DNA of 5,436 bases, taken from positions 1-5,436 of the forward strand of contig JASHTU010000578.1 in the NCBI GenBank assembly GCA_030040395.1, in the 5' to 3' direction. The notes below the pieces were generated by a model, which ran no database searches, was not told where the DNA came from, and saw nothing but the letters and a program-made list of their open reading frames with translations. The first letter of the stretch is position 1, and every line of letters begins with the position of its first letter. This DNA comes from Acidobacteriaceae bacterium. Lineage in GTDB: Bacteria; Acidobacteriota; Terriglobia; Terriglobales; Acidobacteriaceae. Of this stretch, positions 1-5,116 are shown piece by piece. A program made the position numbers and the translations under genes.

Positions 1-106
1 GGCTCGAAGCCGACAGCGTGACATTGCAGTCCATTCCGCGCGCTAAGCGGCGGACCAACCGGCCCAGTTTTCCGCGCGCGCCTATCAGTCCCACCTTAGT
101 TGACAA
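1..106 (-). CDS. Partial Rossmann-fold NAD(P)-binding reductase, DapB-like N-terminus
   Basis: The first 35 codons of a gene that runs off the left edge. The start reads MSTKVGLIGARGKLGRLVRR: a short beta strand (VGLIG), then the dinucleotide-binding loop G9-A-R-G12-K-L-G15-R16, then a helix. This loop closely matches the G-A-x-G-R-M-G-R fingerprint at the N-terminus of 4-hydroxy-tetrahydrodipicolinate reductase (DapB), so an NAD(P)H-dependent reductase of that type is the best guess. With under 40 residues visible, another Rossmann dehydrogenase is possible. I chose the TTG at 106-104 because GGGAG (118-114) lies 7 bases upstream and the protein then opens with a typical MSTKVGLIG. A GTG at 94-92 is the alternative, but it has no well-spaced ribosome site. 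The gene overlaps the end of the ACP gene by 11 bases in another frame, implying translational coupling and a shared pathway. Beside a carrier protein it could be a secondary-metabolism paralogue, not housekeeping dapB; that is inference. Confidence 0.6.
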   Translation of the reverse strand, partial: MSTKVGLIGARGKLGRLVRRLARGMDCNVTLSASS

Positions 107-371
107 AGCCAAGCTCCCGGGCAATATAGTCCGCCATTCTTTCGAACGAGGCCAAAACTTCTTTCGGGACTTCGTCGTCCCACTCGATGCCGAATTCGTC
201 CTCCACCGCGACAAGAAACGTCAACATCCCGAGCGAGTCGAGACCTAGATTTCGGATGGAATCGGCGCCCGGGTCTTCGCGGTCCGCGACGATGCGGCCG
301 TTGCTGGTATTCGTCACCAGCGTCCTGAGCCGGCTGATCAGAAGCTCGCTTGAATACTCCTGAGCGTTCAT
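96..371 (-). CDS. Acyl carrier protein (phosphopantetheine-binding), stand-alone
   Basis: A 91-residue carrier protein of usual ACP size. Helix I covers about residues 7-21. The 4'-phosphopantetheine site is LGLDSLGML at 42-50, with Ser46 as the residue a phosphopantetheinyl transferase would modify and the expected D-S-L core. An acidic helix II-III region follows (VEDEFGIEWDDEVPKEV, about 56-72), ending in ASFERMADYIAREL. It acts in the cytoplasm, holding an acyl or aminoacyl group as a thioester. It is not next to fabF or other fatty acid synthesis genes but directly after an AMP-forming ligase, whose stop overlaps its start (TAATG), so that ligase is its probable loader. A strong site AGGAGG (383-378) lies 6 bases before the ATG. 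I see no peptide carrier (PCP) signature that clearly beats an ACP, so the cargo could be a fatty, aryl or amino acid. The carrier function is certain; the pathway is not. Confidence 0.93.
   Translation of the reverse strand: MNAQEYSSELLISRLRTLVTNTSNGRIVADREDPGADSIRNLGLDSLGMLTFLVAVEDEFGIEWDDEVPKEVLASFERMADYIARELGFVN
114..118 (-). promoter_or_regulatory. Ribosome binding site deciding the TTG start of the reductase
   Basis: The minus strand reads GGGAG at 118-114, inside the last codons of the ACP gene. It is followed by a 7-base spacer and then TTG at 106-104. The spacing suits TTG-106. It is too short for the TTG at 112-110 and too long for the GTG at 94-92. This is the main argument for the chosen start. 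Confidence 0.45.
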
Positions 372-1843
372 TAAGCCCCTCCTTCTGCGGCGGTGATGCT
401 GCCAACTGAGATTTTGCCGGCTGAAGATCGCGGCAGTTCCGGCATGATCACAATCCGCTGAGGCAACTTATATTGCGCCAGTCGCCTCATGCAGTGTGCA
501 ACCACCTGTTCCCGCTCCACGGTGCTGCTCTCGATATAGGCGGCGAGAAGCGTGCGTCCCGCATCCGCTTCTCCACGCACCACCACGCCACGCACACCGG
601 TAAGGCCGCCAATGATGGTTTCCACTTCGCTGGGATCGATCTTTCTGCCTGCCACGTTGACCAGCCGGCCGATTCTGCCCTCAAGCGTAAGACGCCCGTC
701 ATGACGCAGGGCGCCGCGATCCTGGGTAACGAAGTAATTGCGCTCGTCGAGATGGCTCGCGAAGCCGGGCTGGCATCGATCAAGGTACGCTGACGCCATG
801 GAGTTAGTTTTGACCCGAATCCGGCCGGTCTGGCCGCGATCGAGTGACCGCCCATCTTCCGCTGTAATTACGAAGTTCACGCCGGGAAGGGGCACGCCCA
901 TAGATCCGGGTACAGATCCGTCATTGAAGGTGCAAGGGCCGGCCTCCACAAGTCCGTAGTAATCGCAAATTCGAAGTCCGGTATCCTGCAGCCACCGAAG
1001 CCGAATTTCATCGGCGAGCGGGGCCGCGGAACTGACGGCAAGGCGCATTTGGGGCGATGCGGGCAGGCCGTTGTTCCCTGACGTCAGCATTTCGTATACC
1101 CACGGAAAGGCCACCAGGATGGTGGGTTCAACGTTTGCCAGCGTTTTCGAAAGCGACCCGCGGGTGAGCAATCCGGAATGCAGGGCCAGCATCCCTCCGG
1201 AAAACAGAACCGTGAACAAGGACGTATTGAAAGCCAGTCCATTATTCAGCGTAGCCAAACAAAGCACGCGATCTGACCTTGAGATTTCAGTAGCTTCACA
1301 CCAGCTTGCGGCAGCAGCGAGCGCAGCCTGGTCGCGGAACTGAAGGCATCGGGAAAACCCGGTGCTACCCGAGGTGAAGCGTCCGAAGGCAGTATCGGCG
1401 GCGGGCGGAATGCACTTGAACGAGTGATCGCGGCGATCCAGGTGGGATAGCGTGATTCCGCCGCGCGCGGCGCCGCGGCAGAATGGAGGCAAACCGGCAG
1501 GAGGAGACCCCTCGCATGCAATGGAAGCCGCGCCGCACCTTTCCATAATTCCGCTAAGCTCGGATGCCTGCCAGGCGGCGTCGGCGATCAAGGGTATCCT
1601 TTTGCTGCCGATGGAGCCGAGCAGAAATGCCAGCGAGGTGAGAGTATTCCTGGGCACAAACAATATCGGCCCTTCGGCAACGTCGGCCTCCATCCACCGC
1701 CGCGCGCCATCTGCCGTTGCGAACAGTTGCTTGTAAGTCCAGACCTCGCCGCCCATCGCAACTGCGGGACTATGTGCATAATCGACGGCCGCGGCCACAA
1801 AACCATCCCAAAGCGAGTTTGCCGTGAAGAGTGTAGTGATCAT
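371..1843 (-). CDS. Stand-alone AMP-forming acyl/aminoacyl ligase (adenylation enzyme)
   Basis: A 490-residue member of the ANL superfamily (acyl-CoA synthetases, NRPS adenylation domains), which activates a carboxylate with ATP and passes it to a thiol. Visible motifs in order: phosphate loop TSGSTGFSR (157-165), with Arg165 where Lys is usual; a hydrophobic substrate-pocket stretch with FNTS at 205-208; SSAAPLADE (271-279); YYGLVEAG (295-302, adenine-side A5); TQDRG (373-377, A7 with the ribose-binding Asp375); EGRIGRLVNVAGRKIDPSEVE (388-408, A8 hinge region); and PRSSAGKIS (471-479) with catalytic Lys477. The C-terminal lid is complete and no condensation or carrier domain is fused, so the thiol acceptor is presumably the ACP encoded next, though CoA cannot be excluded. 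The start overlaps the hydrolase stop as ATGA, with GAGGG 9 bases upstream. The N-terminal half (about 85-150) is poorly conserved. The substrate cannot be read with confidence; the sequence resembles acyl or aryl ligases at least as much as amino-acid A domains. Confidence 0.88.
   Translation of the reverse strand: MITTLFTANSLWDGFVAAAVDYAHSPAVAMGGEVWTYKQLFATADGARRWMEADVAEGPILFVPRNTLTSLAFLLGSIGSKRIPLIADAAWQASELSGIMERCGAASIACEGSPPAGLPPFCRGAARGGITLSHLDRRDHSFKCIPPAADTAFGRFTSGSTGFSRCLQFRDQAALAAAASWCEATEISRSDRVLCLATLNNGLAFNTSLFTVLFSGGMLALHSGLLTRGSLSKTLANVEPTILVAFPWVYEMLTSGNNGLPASPQMRLAVSSAAPLADEIRLRWLQDTGLRICDYYGLVEAGPCTFNDGSVPGSMGVPLPGVNFVITAEDGRSLDRGQTGRIRVKTNSMASAYLDRCQPGFASHLDERNYFVTQDRGALRHDGRLTLEGRIGRLVNVAGRKIDPSEVETIIGGLTGVRGVVVRGEADAGRTLLAAYIESSTVEREQVVAHCMRRLAQYKLPQRIVIMPELPRSSAGKISVGSITAAEGGA
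378..383 (-). promoter_or_regulatory. Strong Shine-Dalgarno site for the ACP gene
   Basis: AGGAGG on the minus strand sits inside the last codons of the ligase gene, 6 bases before the ACP start codon. The TAATG stop/start overlap plus this near-ideal site suggests the ACP is made by coupled and fresh initiation, possibly at higher level than the ligase. That fits a carrier protein used in excess over its loader, an inference from the site strength only. Confidence 0.6.
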
Positions 1844-2703
1844 TGCTGCGCGCCCTCTGCTTCCGTAAGGAAGGACTGCACCGCGTTTTCAAATGCGCTG
1901 GTCGCCTCAAAGTAAGGCACGTGTCCGGCGAAATCCAGCATCTGCACGCGGGCGCGTGGGAAAAGACGCGACGTGGCGTCGAGAGAGGTAGGGCTGGAAA
2001 GAAAGTCGCCGTCGCCGGCGAGAATCAACACCGGGCATTGAATTTCCTTGAGCTTCGCCGGATCATCGTCGGTGGTCAAGGAGGCCTGGAGGTTTATTCT
2101 CAGTTGTTCATGAGAGGCCACAGCCAGAAACCGCTCGCGAAGCGCCAGATAGGCGGGAACGCCGCCGTTTTCGATCGTCCTGTCGCTATAAACCAGAGGA
2201 TAGATGTGATCGAACAAGGCGGTTGGACCGCCCTTCTCCAAGCTGTTTAACCACGACCTCGTAAGCAGCTTTCGCCGGCGTGAACCAAATGGGCAGAACA
2301 CGGGCCCTACAAAGATCAATCCTTTCACCCGATCCGGATACGCCAGCGCGAAGTCGCGGCAAATAAGCGTCGAAATAGATGTGCCCAATAAGTACGTGCT
2401 GTCGATCTCCAGCAGATCGAGTAACTCGCGTAAATCGTTTACGTGATCTTCGACGCGCAGCTCATCGGTAGTGGGCGAAGATGCACCCTGGTTGCGAAAG
2501 TCATAAGTCAGAATGCGATTCTGCTTCACCAGCTTCTTGGTGAAGTTACGCCAGAGCGGGCTGATGATGAAATAGTTATTCAGAATCGTAAGTTGAGGAC
2601 CTTCGCCGTGAAGCTCGTAATATAGCTCCACGCCGCCTGAGGTAGAAAACAATTGCTGCTCAGCGTATCTCAGGTCAAAGGCTTCAATGGTGTTTTTGTC
2701 CAT
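1840..2703 (-). CDS. Alpha/beta-fold hydrolase with unusual nucleophile elbow (GTSIS)
   Basis: A 287-residue single-domain alpha/beta hydrolase of usual length. The catalytic set can be placed: nucleophile Ser109 in LLGTSIST (105-112), acid Asp231 or more likely Asp233 in LAGDGDF (228-234), and His261 in DFAGHVPYFE (257-266). YDFRNQGAS (67-75) is the strand-4 turn equivalent to the common D-x-R-G-x-G-x-S. Two features are unusual: the elbow is GxSxS instead of GxSxG, and the oxyanion stretch after strand 3 reads ILNNYFIISPLW where most relatives have HG, somewhat like the N-S form in 3-oxoadipate enol-lactonases. No signal peptide is seen, so it should be cytoplasmic. The start is well supported: GAGGAG lies 6 bases before the ATG. 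It follows the aminotransferase after an 86-base gap, and its stop overlaps the ligase start. In this setting it may be a type II thioesterase-like editor, a product-releasing enzyme or a lactonase/esterase. The family does not decide which. Confidence 0.88.
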   Translation of the reverse strand: MDKNTIEAFDLRYAEQQLFSTSGGVELYYELHGEGPQLTILNNYFIISPLWRNFTKKLVKQNRILTYDFRNQGASSPTTDELRVEDHVNDLRELLDLLEIDSTYLLGTSISTLICRDFALAYPDRVKGLIFVGPVFCPFGSRRRKLLTRSWLNSLEKGGPTALFDHIYPLVYSDRTIENGGVPAYLALRERFLAVASHEQLRINLQASLTTDDDPAKLKEIQCPVLILAGDGDFLSSPTSLDATSRLFPRARVQMLDFAGHVPYFEATSAFENAVQSFLTEAEGAQQ

Positions 2704-2789
2704 ACCTCTCTCCTCATTTGAGCTGGATATCGTGTCAGGCGGAAGGGTCGCCCCATCGCGCGTTTATACGGTCGAAGACTCCAGGAAAT

Positions 2790-4220
2790 TCAATCGGCGC
2801 CTTCGCAACACGGATGAGCCAAGGCGGGTGCGCTCAACGGGAACGCCTGCGGCAATGTTGCAGGAGCGGAACGGGAAGCCGCCTGAACCGCCTCCGCGAA
2901 GATGTCTATCGCCACGGCCGCCTGCTCGCGGGTCAGGACCAGCGGCGGCGACCAACGGACCGTATTTTCGCCCGCTGTAAGAAGAATCAGGCCGCGCCGA
3001 AAAGCCTCCCTGATTACGCGTTCCGCCAATCGTGAATCTTCATCTGGTTGCCCGTGGCTCGGTTCGAATTCGACCCCGATCATCAATCCCAGTCCGCGCA
3101 CATCGGAGATAGATGCATGATTGCGCCTGATTTCCCGCAACGCTTCGATCATGAATTCGCCCACCATCCGGCTGTTCGAAACCAACCCGCCCTCCAGCAG
3201 TTCTATCGTCTTGAGCGCCGAAGCCAGCGCCACAGGATTACCCCCAAATGTGGAGGCATGCGCTCCAGGAGGCCAGTCCATAATCGCGTCACGCGCCATG
3301 CAAACGCCCAAAGGCAATCCGGAGGCGATCCCTTTGGCGAGGCACAGAATATCGGGCTTCAGTCCATAATGATCGCAAGCGAACATCTTTCCGGTGCGGC
3401 CCATGCCGGATTGCACTTCGTCCACGATCAGAAGGATTCCGTGACGGTCGCAGATGCGGCGCAGACCCAGCAGAAAATCGCGCGGGGCAGGAATGTATCC
3501 GCCTTCGCCTTGAACACACTCCACCACAATCGCGGCGCACTCATCTGGCGGCACAGTGGTTTTGAACAGCCGGTTTTCGATCCAGTCGACCGCTCCCATG
3601 CAGCAGTTTGTCGGCGCAGAAGGGCGCGCCCCAAAGGGGCATCGGTGACAGCAGGGGTACGGGACGTGGGTGACGTCCAGGGCCTGGCTGCCAAAACCTC
3701 TGCGCTGGGCCGCTTTCGACGACGTGAGAGACAGAGAACCCATCGTGCGTCCATGAAAGCTGTTGAAAAAAGCGATGAACTTCGTCCTTCTTGTGAAGTG
3801 CATCGCCAGTTTCAGTGCGGCCTCCACCGCTTCAGTCCCGCTGCTGGTAAATAGAACCCGTGAAGGTGAGGGAACGGGAGCGATCTCGTCCAGCTTCGAC
3901 GCCAGCCTGGGAAGGAGTTCGTAGTAGTAATCCGCGCCGCACATGTGAATCAGTTGTTCGGATTGCTTTAGTATCGCCGACACAATTTCGGGATGGCAAT
4001 GCCCCGTCGCACAGACTGCGACCCCGGCGTTGCAATCGAGAAAAACGTTGCCATCGACATCCTCGATCCAGACACCTCGCGCTTTGCTTGCGACCAGCGG
4101 ATAGGAACGAGTGTACGAGCGCGAGAGGAAGCGATCGTCCGCGGCCATGATTCGCTTGGCCCTGGGGCCTGGAAACGGCAGTCGGATGCGCGGGCGATCG
4201 TATTCAATCGTCGTGTTCAT
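2790..4220 (-). CDS. PLP-dependent class III aminotransferase (acetylornithine/GABA/racemase-like family)
   Basis: A 476-residue fold-type I, class III enzyme that moves an amino group between an amino acid (often an omega-amine) and a 2-oxo acid, using PLP. Seen in order: GVWIEDVDGNVFLDCNAGVA (49-68); SSGTEAVEAALKLA (126-139), binding the PLP phosphate; FHGRTMGSLS (155-164); VECVQGEGGY (233-242); IVDEVQSGMGRTG (265-277), with Asp267 for the pyridine nitrogen; LAKGIASGLPLG (294-305), with Schiff-base Lys296; and STFGGNPVA (323-331). The opening GPRAKRIMAADDRFLSRSYT (18-37) and a cysteine cluster (190, 191, 194, 206, 207) recall the subgroup annotated as acetylornithine aminotransferase family, which includes archaeal broad-specificity amino acid racemases. 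Racemase activity is therefore possible. The last ~28 residues (449-476) are an Ala/Pro-rich tail ending near a Cys-Cys pair, beyond the usual fold end. The start is firm: an in-frame TGA lies two codons upstream, and AGAGG precedes the ATG by 9 bases. It is the first visible gene of the minus-strand operon. Confidence 0.92.
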   Translation of the reverse strand: MNTTIEYDRPRIRLPFPGPRAKRIMAADDRFLSRSYTRSYPLVASKARGVWIEDVDGNVFLDCNAGVAVCATGHCHPEIVSAILKQSEQLIHMCGADYYYELLPRLASKLDEIAPVPSPSRVLFTSSGTEAVEAALKLAMHFTRRTKFIAFFNSFHGRTMGSLSLTSSKAAQRRGFGSQALDVTHVPYPCCHRCPFGARPSAPTNCCMGAVDWIENRLFKTTVPPDECAAIVVECVQGEGGYIPAPRDFLLGLRRICDRHGILLIVDEVQSGMGRTGKMFACDHYGLKPDILCLAKGIASGLPLGVCMARDAIMDWPPGAHASTFGGNPVALASALKTIELLEGGLVSNSRMVGEFMIEALREIRRNHASISDVRGLGLMIGVEFEPSHGQPDEDSRLAERVIREAFRRGLILLTAGENTVRWSPPLVLTREQAAVAIDIFAEAVQAASRSAPATLPQAFPLSAPALAHPCCEGAD

Positions 4221-4442
4221 AACTCATTGCCTCTGGGCTGAGCAGGAAGCTCTCGATATCCAATAGTGGACAGAGCCTCTCGATCGTTTCAGCCTGGGCC
4301 TCAAATGTCCTTTTTGGGTCTGGTGATCTACGTTTGATCCGCGAGTCAGCCCCGGCTGGAGCTAGGAAAAATATCACACAGCAGGTGCAAAGGTGCGGGT
4401 TACGGGCGAAAATCCTTCAAGGTCACCATTGCCGGCCATCCA

Positions 4443-4470
4443 TCCGGAATGACGCACCACCGCTTCCGGA
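4443..4470. repeat. Operator-like dyad: TCCGGAA-N14-TTCCGGA
   Basis: A perfect 7-base inverted repeat (4443-4449 and 4464-4470) separated by 14 bases. Each arm contains the self-palindrome TCCGGA, and the two centres are 21 bases apart, about two helical turns, so two dimers could bind on the same DNA face. It lies between divergent operons, where a shared operator would be expected. It could also arise by chance in GC-rich DNA; no regulator gene is in view. Confidence 0.3.
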
Positions 4471-4687
4471 ACCCGAACCATTCGGACCTGTGCTCCCTCG
4501 CCTATGAGGTCAACCAAGGCCTCATGGTCCTCCAGTTGCTTAAGGTCCCGTTGTCTCCGGGTTGTTGCTTCGCGTATTTGAATGCCGCAGGCCGGTAGCA
4601 GCCGGGAGTCGTAACCAGGGCGCCAGGAACCAGCCATTCTGCTGCAGATTAAAGACTGCCCTGGGGGAGGGAATTGACAAAAAAGCG

Positions 4688-4716
4688 TCTACAAGGATGC
4701 CGCTGGAAGGTACAAT
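4688..4716 (+). promoter_or_regulatory. Candidate sigma70-type promoter for the Cys-rich/TolC genes
   Basis: TCTACA (4688-4693; 4 of 6 bases match TTGACA), a 17-base spacer and TACAAT (4711-4716; 5 of 6 match TATAAT). Transcription would begin near 4723, leaving a leader of about 40 bases before the ATG at 4762. A perfect TTGACA at 4674-4679 lies just upstream but is 31 bases from this -10, too far to pair with it. It may be coincidental or an upstream element. Confidence 0.4.
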
Positions 4717-4761
4717 GGTTGGCGCGCGTAACAAGCGCAGACATTTGCAACCCTATCCTAA

Positions 4762-5046
4762 ATGCGCCGCCAAATGCCTGACTGGATTCGAACCCGTCGT
4801 GCTCTCGTTTTCGTTGTGTTGATCATCGCGGTCTTGGCGACCACGACGGGAATGGCGTGCCACTTTCACCACAGCGGCTGTTCGGCGAGCCAATGCCTGT
4901 TGTGTCACATGGTGATTACACCGGCGGTAGCGGGTGCAGGCGCATGCGGATTGGCTTCGGCCCCGGCAGATTACGCCTTGGAAAGTCAGCGCTTTATTGC
5001 CTGTTGTGCTGCCGATCAGGCAGCGCCCCGCGCTCCACCTGTATAG
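4762..5046 (+). CDS. Small signal-anchored Cys/His-rich protein with CxxCH motif
   Basis: A 94-residue protein whose family I do not recognise firmly. The N-terminus is basic (MRRQMPDWIRTRR), followed by one hydrophobic segment (about 14-31, ALVFVVLIIAVLATTTGM) that looks like a signal peptide or membrane anchor. Cys33 follows directly, but GMA-C is a poor lipobox. The exported part is rich in possible metal ligands: Cys33, His34, His36, His37, Cys40, Cys45, Cys48, His49, Met50, then Cys62, Cys81 and Cys82. C45-L-L-C48-H49 fits the CxxCH heme c motif, but the protein is very short for a cytochrome and metal binding is equally plausible. TAA lies immediately before the ATG in frame, so this is the most upstream start; no clear ribosome site is visible, and ATG-4774 is an alternative. 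It precedes the TolC-like gene by 70 bases. From memory, small Cys/His-rich exported proteins often sit just before cation-efflux outer membrane genes, suggesting a periplasmic metal-binding or sensing role. That is inference. Confidence 0.7.
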   Translation: MRRQMPDWIRTRRALVFVVLIIAVLATTTGMACHFHHSGCSASQCLLCHMVITPAVAGAGACGLASAPADYALESQRFIACCAADQAAPRAPPV

Positions 5047-5091
5047 CCGTTGCTCTCCTTCCGTGTTCATGCAGCACGGTTCATCGGCTAT
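5043..5091 (+). promoter_or_regulatory. Nested stem-loop in the gap between the Cys-rich and TolC-like genes
   Basis: The outer stem is ATAGCCG (5043-5049) with CGGCTAT (5085-5091), seven perfect pairs. The inner stem is CCGTGT (5061-5066) with GCACGG (5074-5079), six pairs including one G-U, closing a 7-base loop. The outer stem overlaps the TAG stop of the upstream gene. No U-run follows, so it is not a standard intrinsic terminator. It ends 25 bases before the TolC-like ATG and leaves that ribosome site free. Possible roles are transcript stability, partial attenuation or setting the ratio between the two genes. Confidence 0.4.
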
Positions 5092-5116
5092 CTCTTGTAC
5101 AGGAATTGGGGCGCTT

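Larger units (their letters stand above)
4221..4761. other. Divergent intergenic region, about 540 bases
   Basis: It separates the leftward aminotransferase operon from the rightward Cys-rich/TolC pair, so it should carry both promoters. For the leftward operon the only candidate I see is a weak extended -10 on the minus strand (TGA then TATTTT, 4376-4368) without a good -35. That would give a leader of about 140 bases. For the rightward genes there is a better candidate at 4688-4716. A dyad of two TCCGGA sites lies at 4443-4470, next to a smaller inverted repeat CCGAA-CCA-TTCGG at 4473-4485. Open frames exist on both strands (for example 4374-4637 minus, 87 codons), but they lack ribosome sites and recognisable motifs, and I do not call them. 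I see no tRNA, terminator or mobile element here. A decayed gene remnant cannot be excluded. Confidence 0.5.

Noticed and set aside
85..405. 106-codon minus-strand frame over the ACP gene
   Set aside because: It is an alternate frame of the ACP gene; the ACP frame has the Ser-46 motif and a strong ribosome site.
2763..2793. TTGAAT-N19-TATAAA on the minus strand, a possible promoter before the hydrolase
   Set aside because: The -10 is good, but the spacer is 19 bases and the -35 is weak. The 86-base gap is short enough for simple read-through from the aminotransferase.
3048..3854. 268-codon plus-strand open frame
   Set aside because: It lies wholly antisense to the aminotransferase, whose motifs are complete. 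Its translation is rich in Arg, His and Gln, as expected for an antisense shadow in GC-rich DNA.
4449..4598. 49-codon plus-strand frame starting MTHHRFRNP
   Set aside because: Very short, no ribosome site, overlaps open frames on the other strand, and shows no motif.
4374..4637. 87-codon open frame on the minus strand in the intergenic region
   Set aside because: No ribosome site before its ATG and no recognisable domain. It ends in a stop that coincides with the weak promoter-like TGA-TATTTT. It could be a remnant, but nothing supports a gene.
4674..4679. Perfect TTGACA -35 hexamer
   Set aside because: No acceptable -10 occurs 16-18 bases downstream. TACAAG follows at 10 bases and TACAAT at 31, so it does not form a standard promoter by itself.
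5069..5116. Upstream in-frame ATG for the TolC-like gene
   Set aside because: It would put 16 residues before a clear signal peptide, has no good ribosome site and lies in a hairpin loop, so ATG-5117 is preferred.
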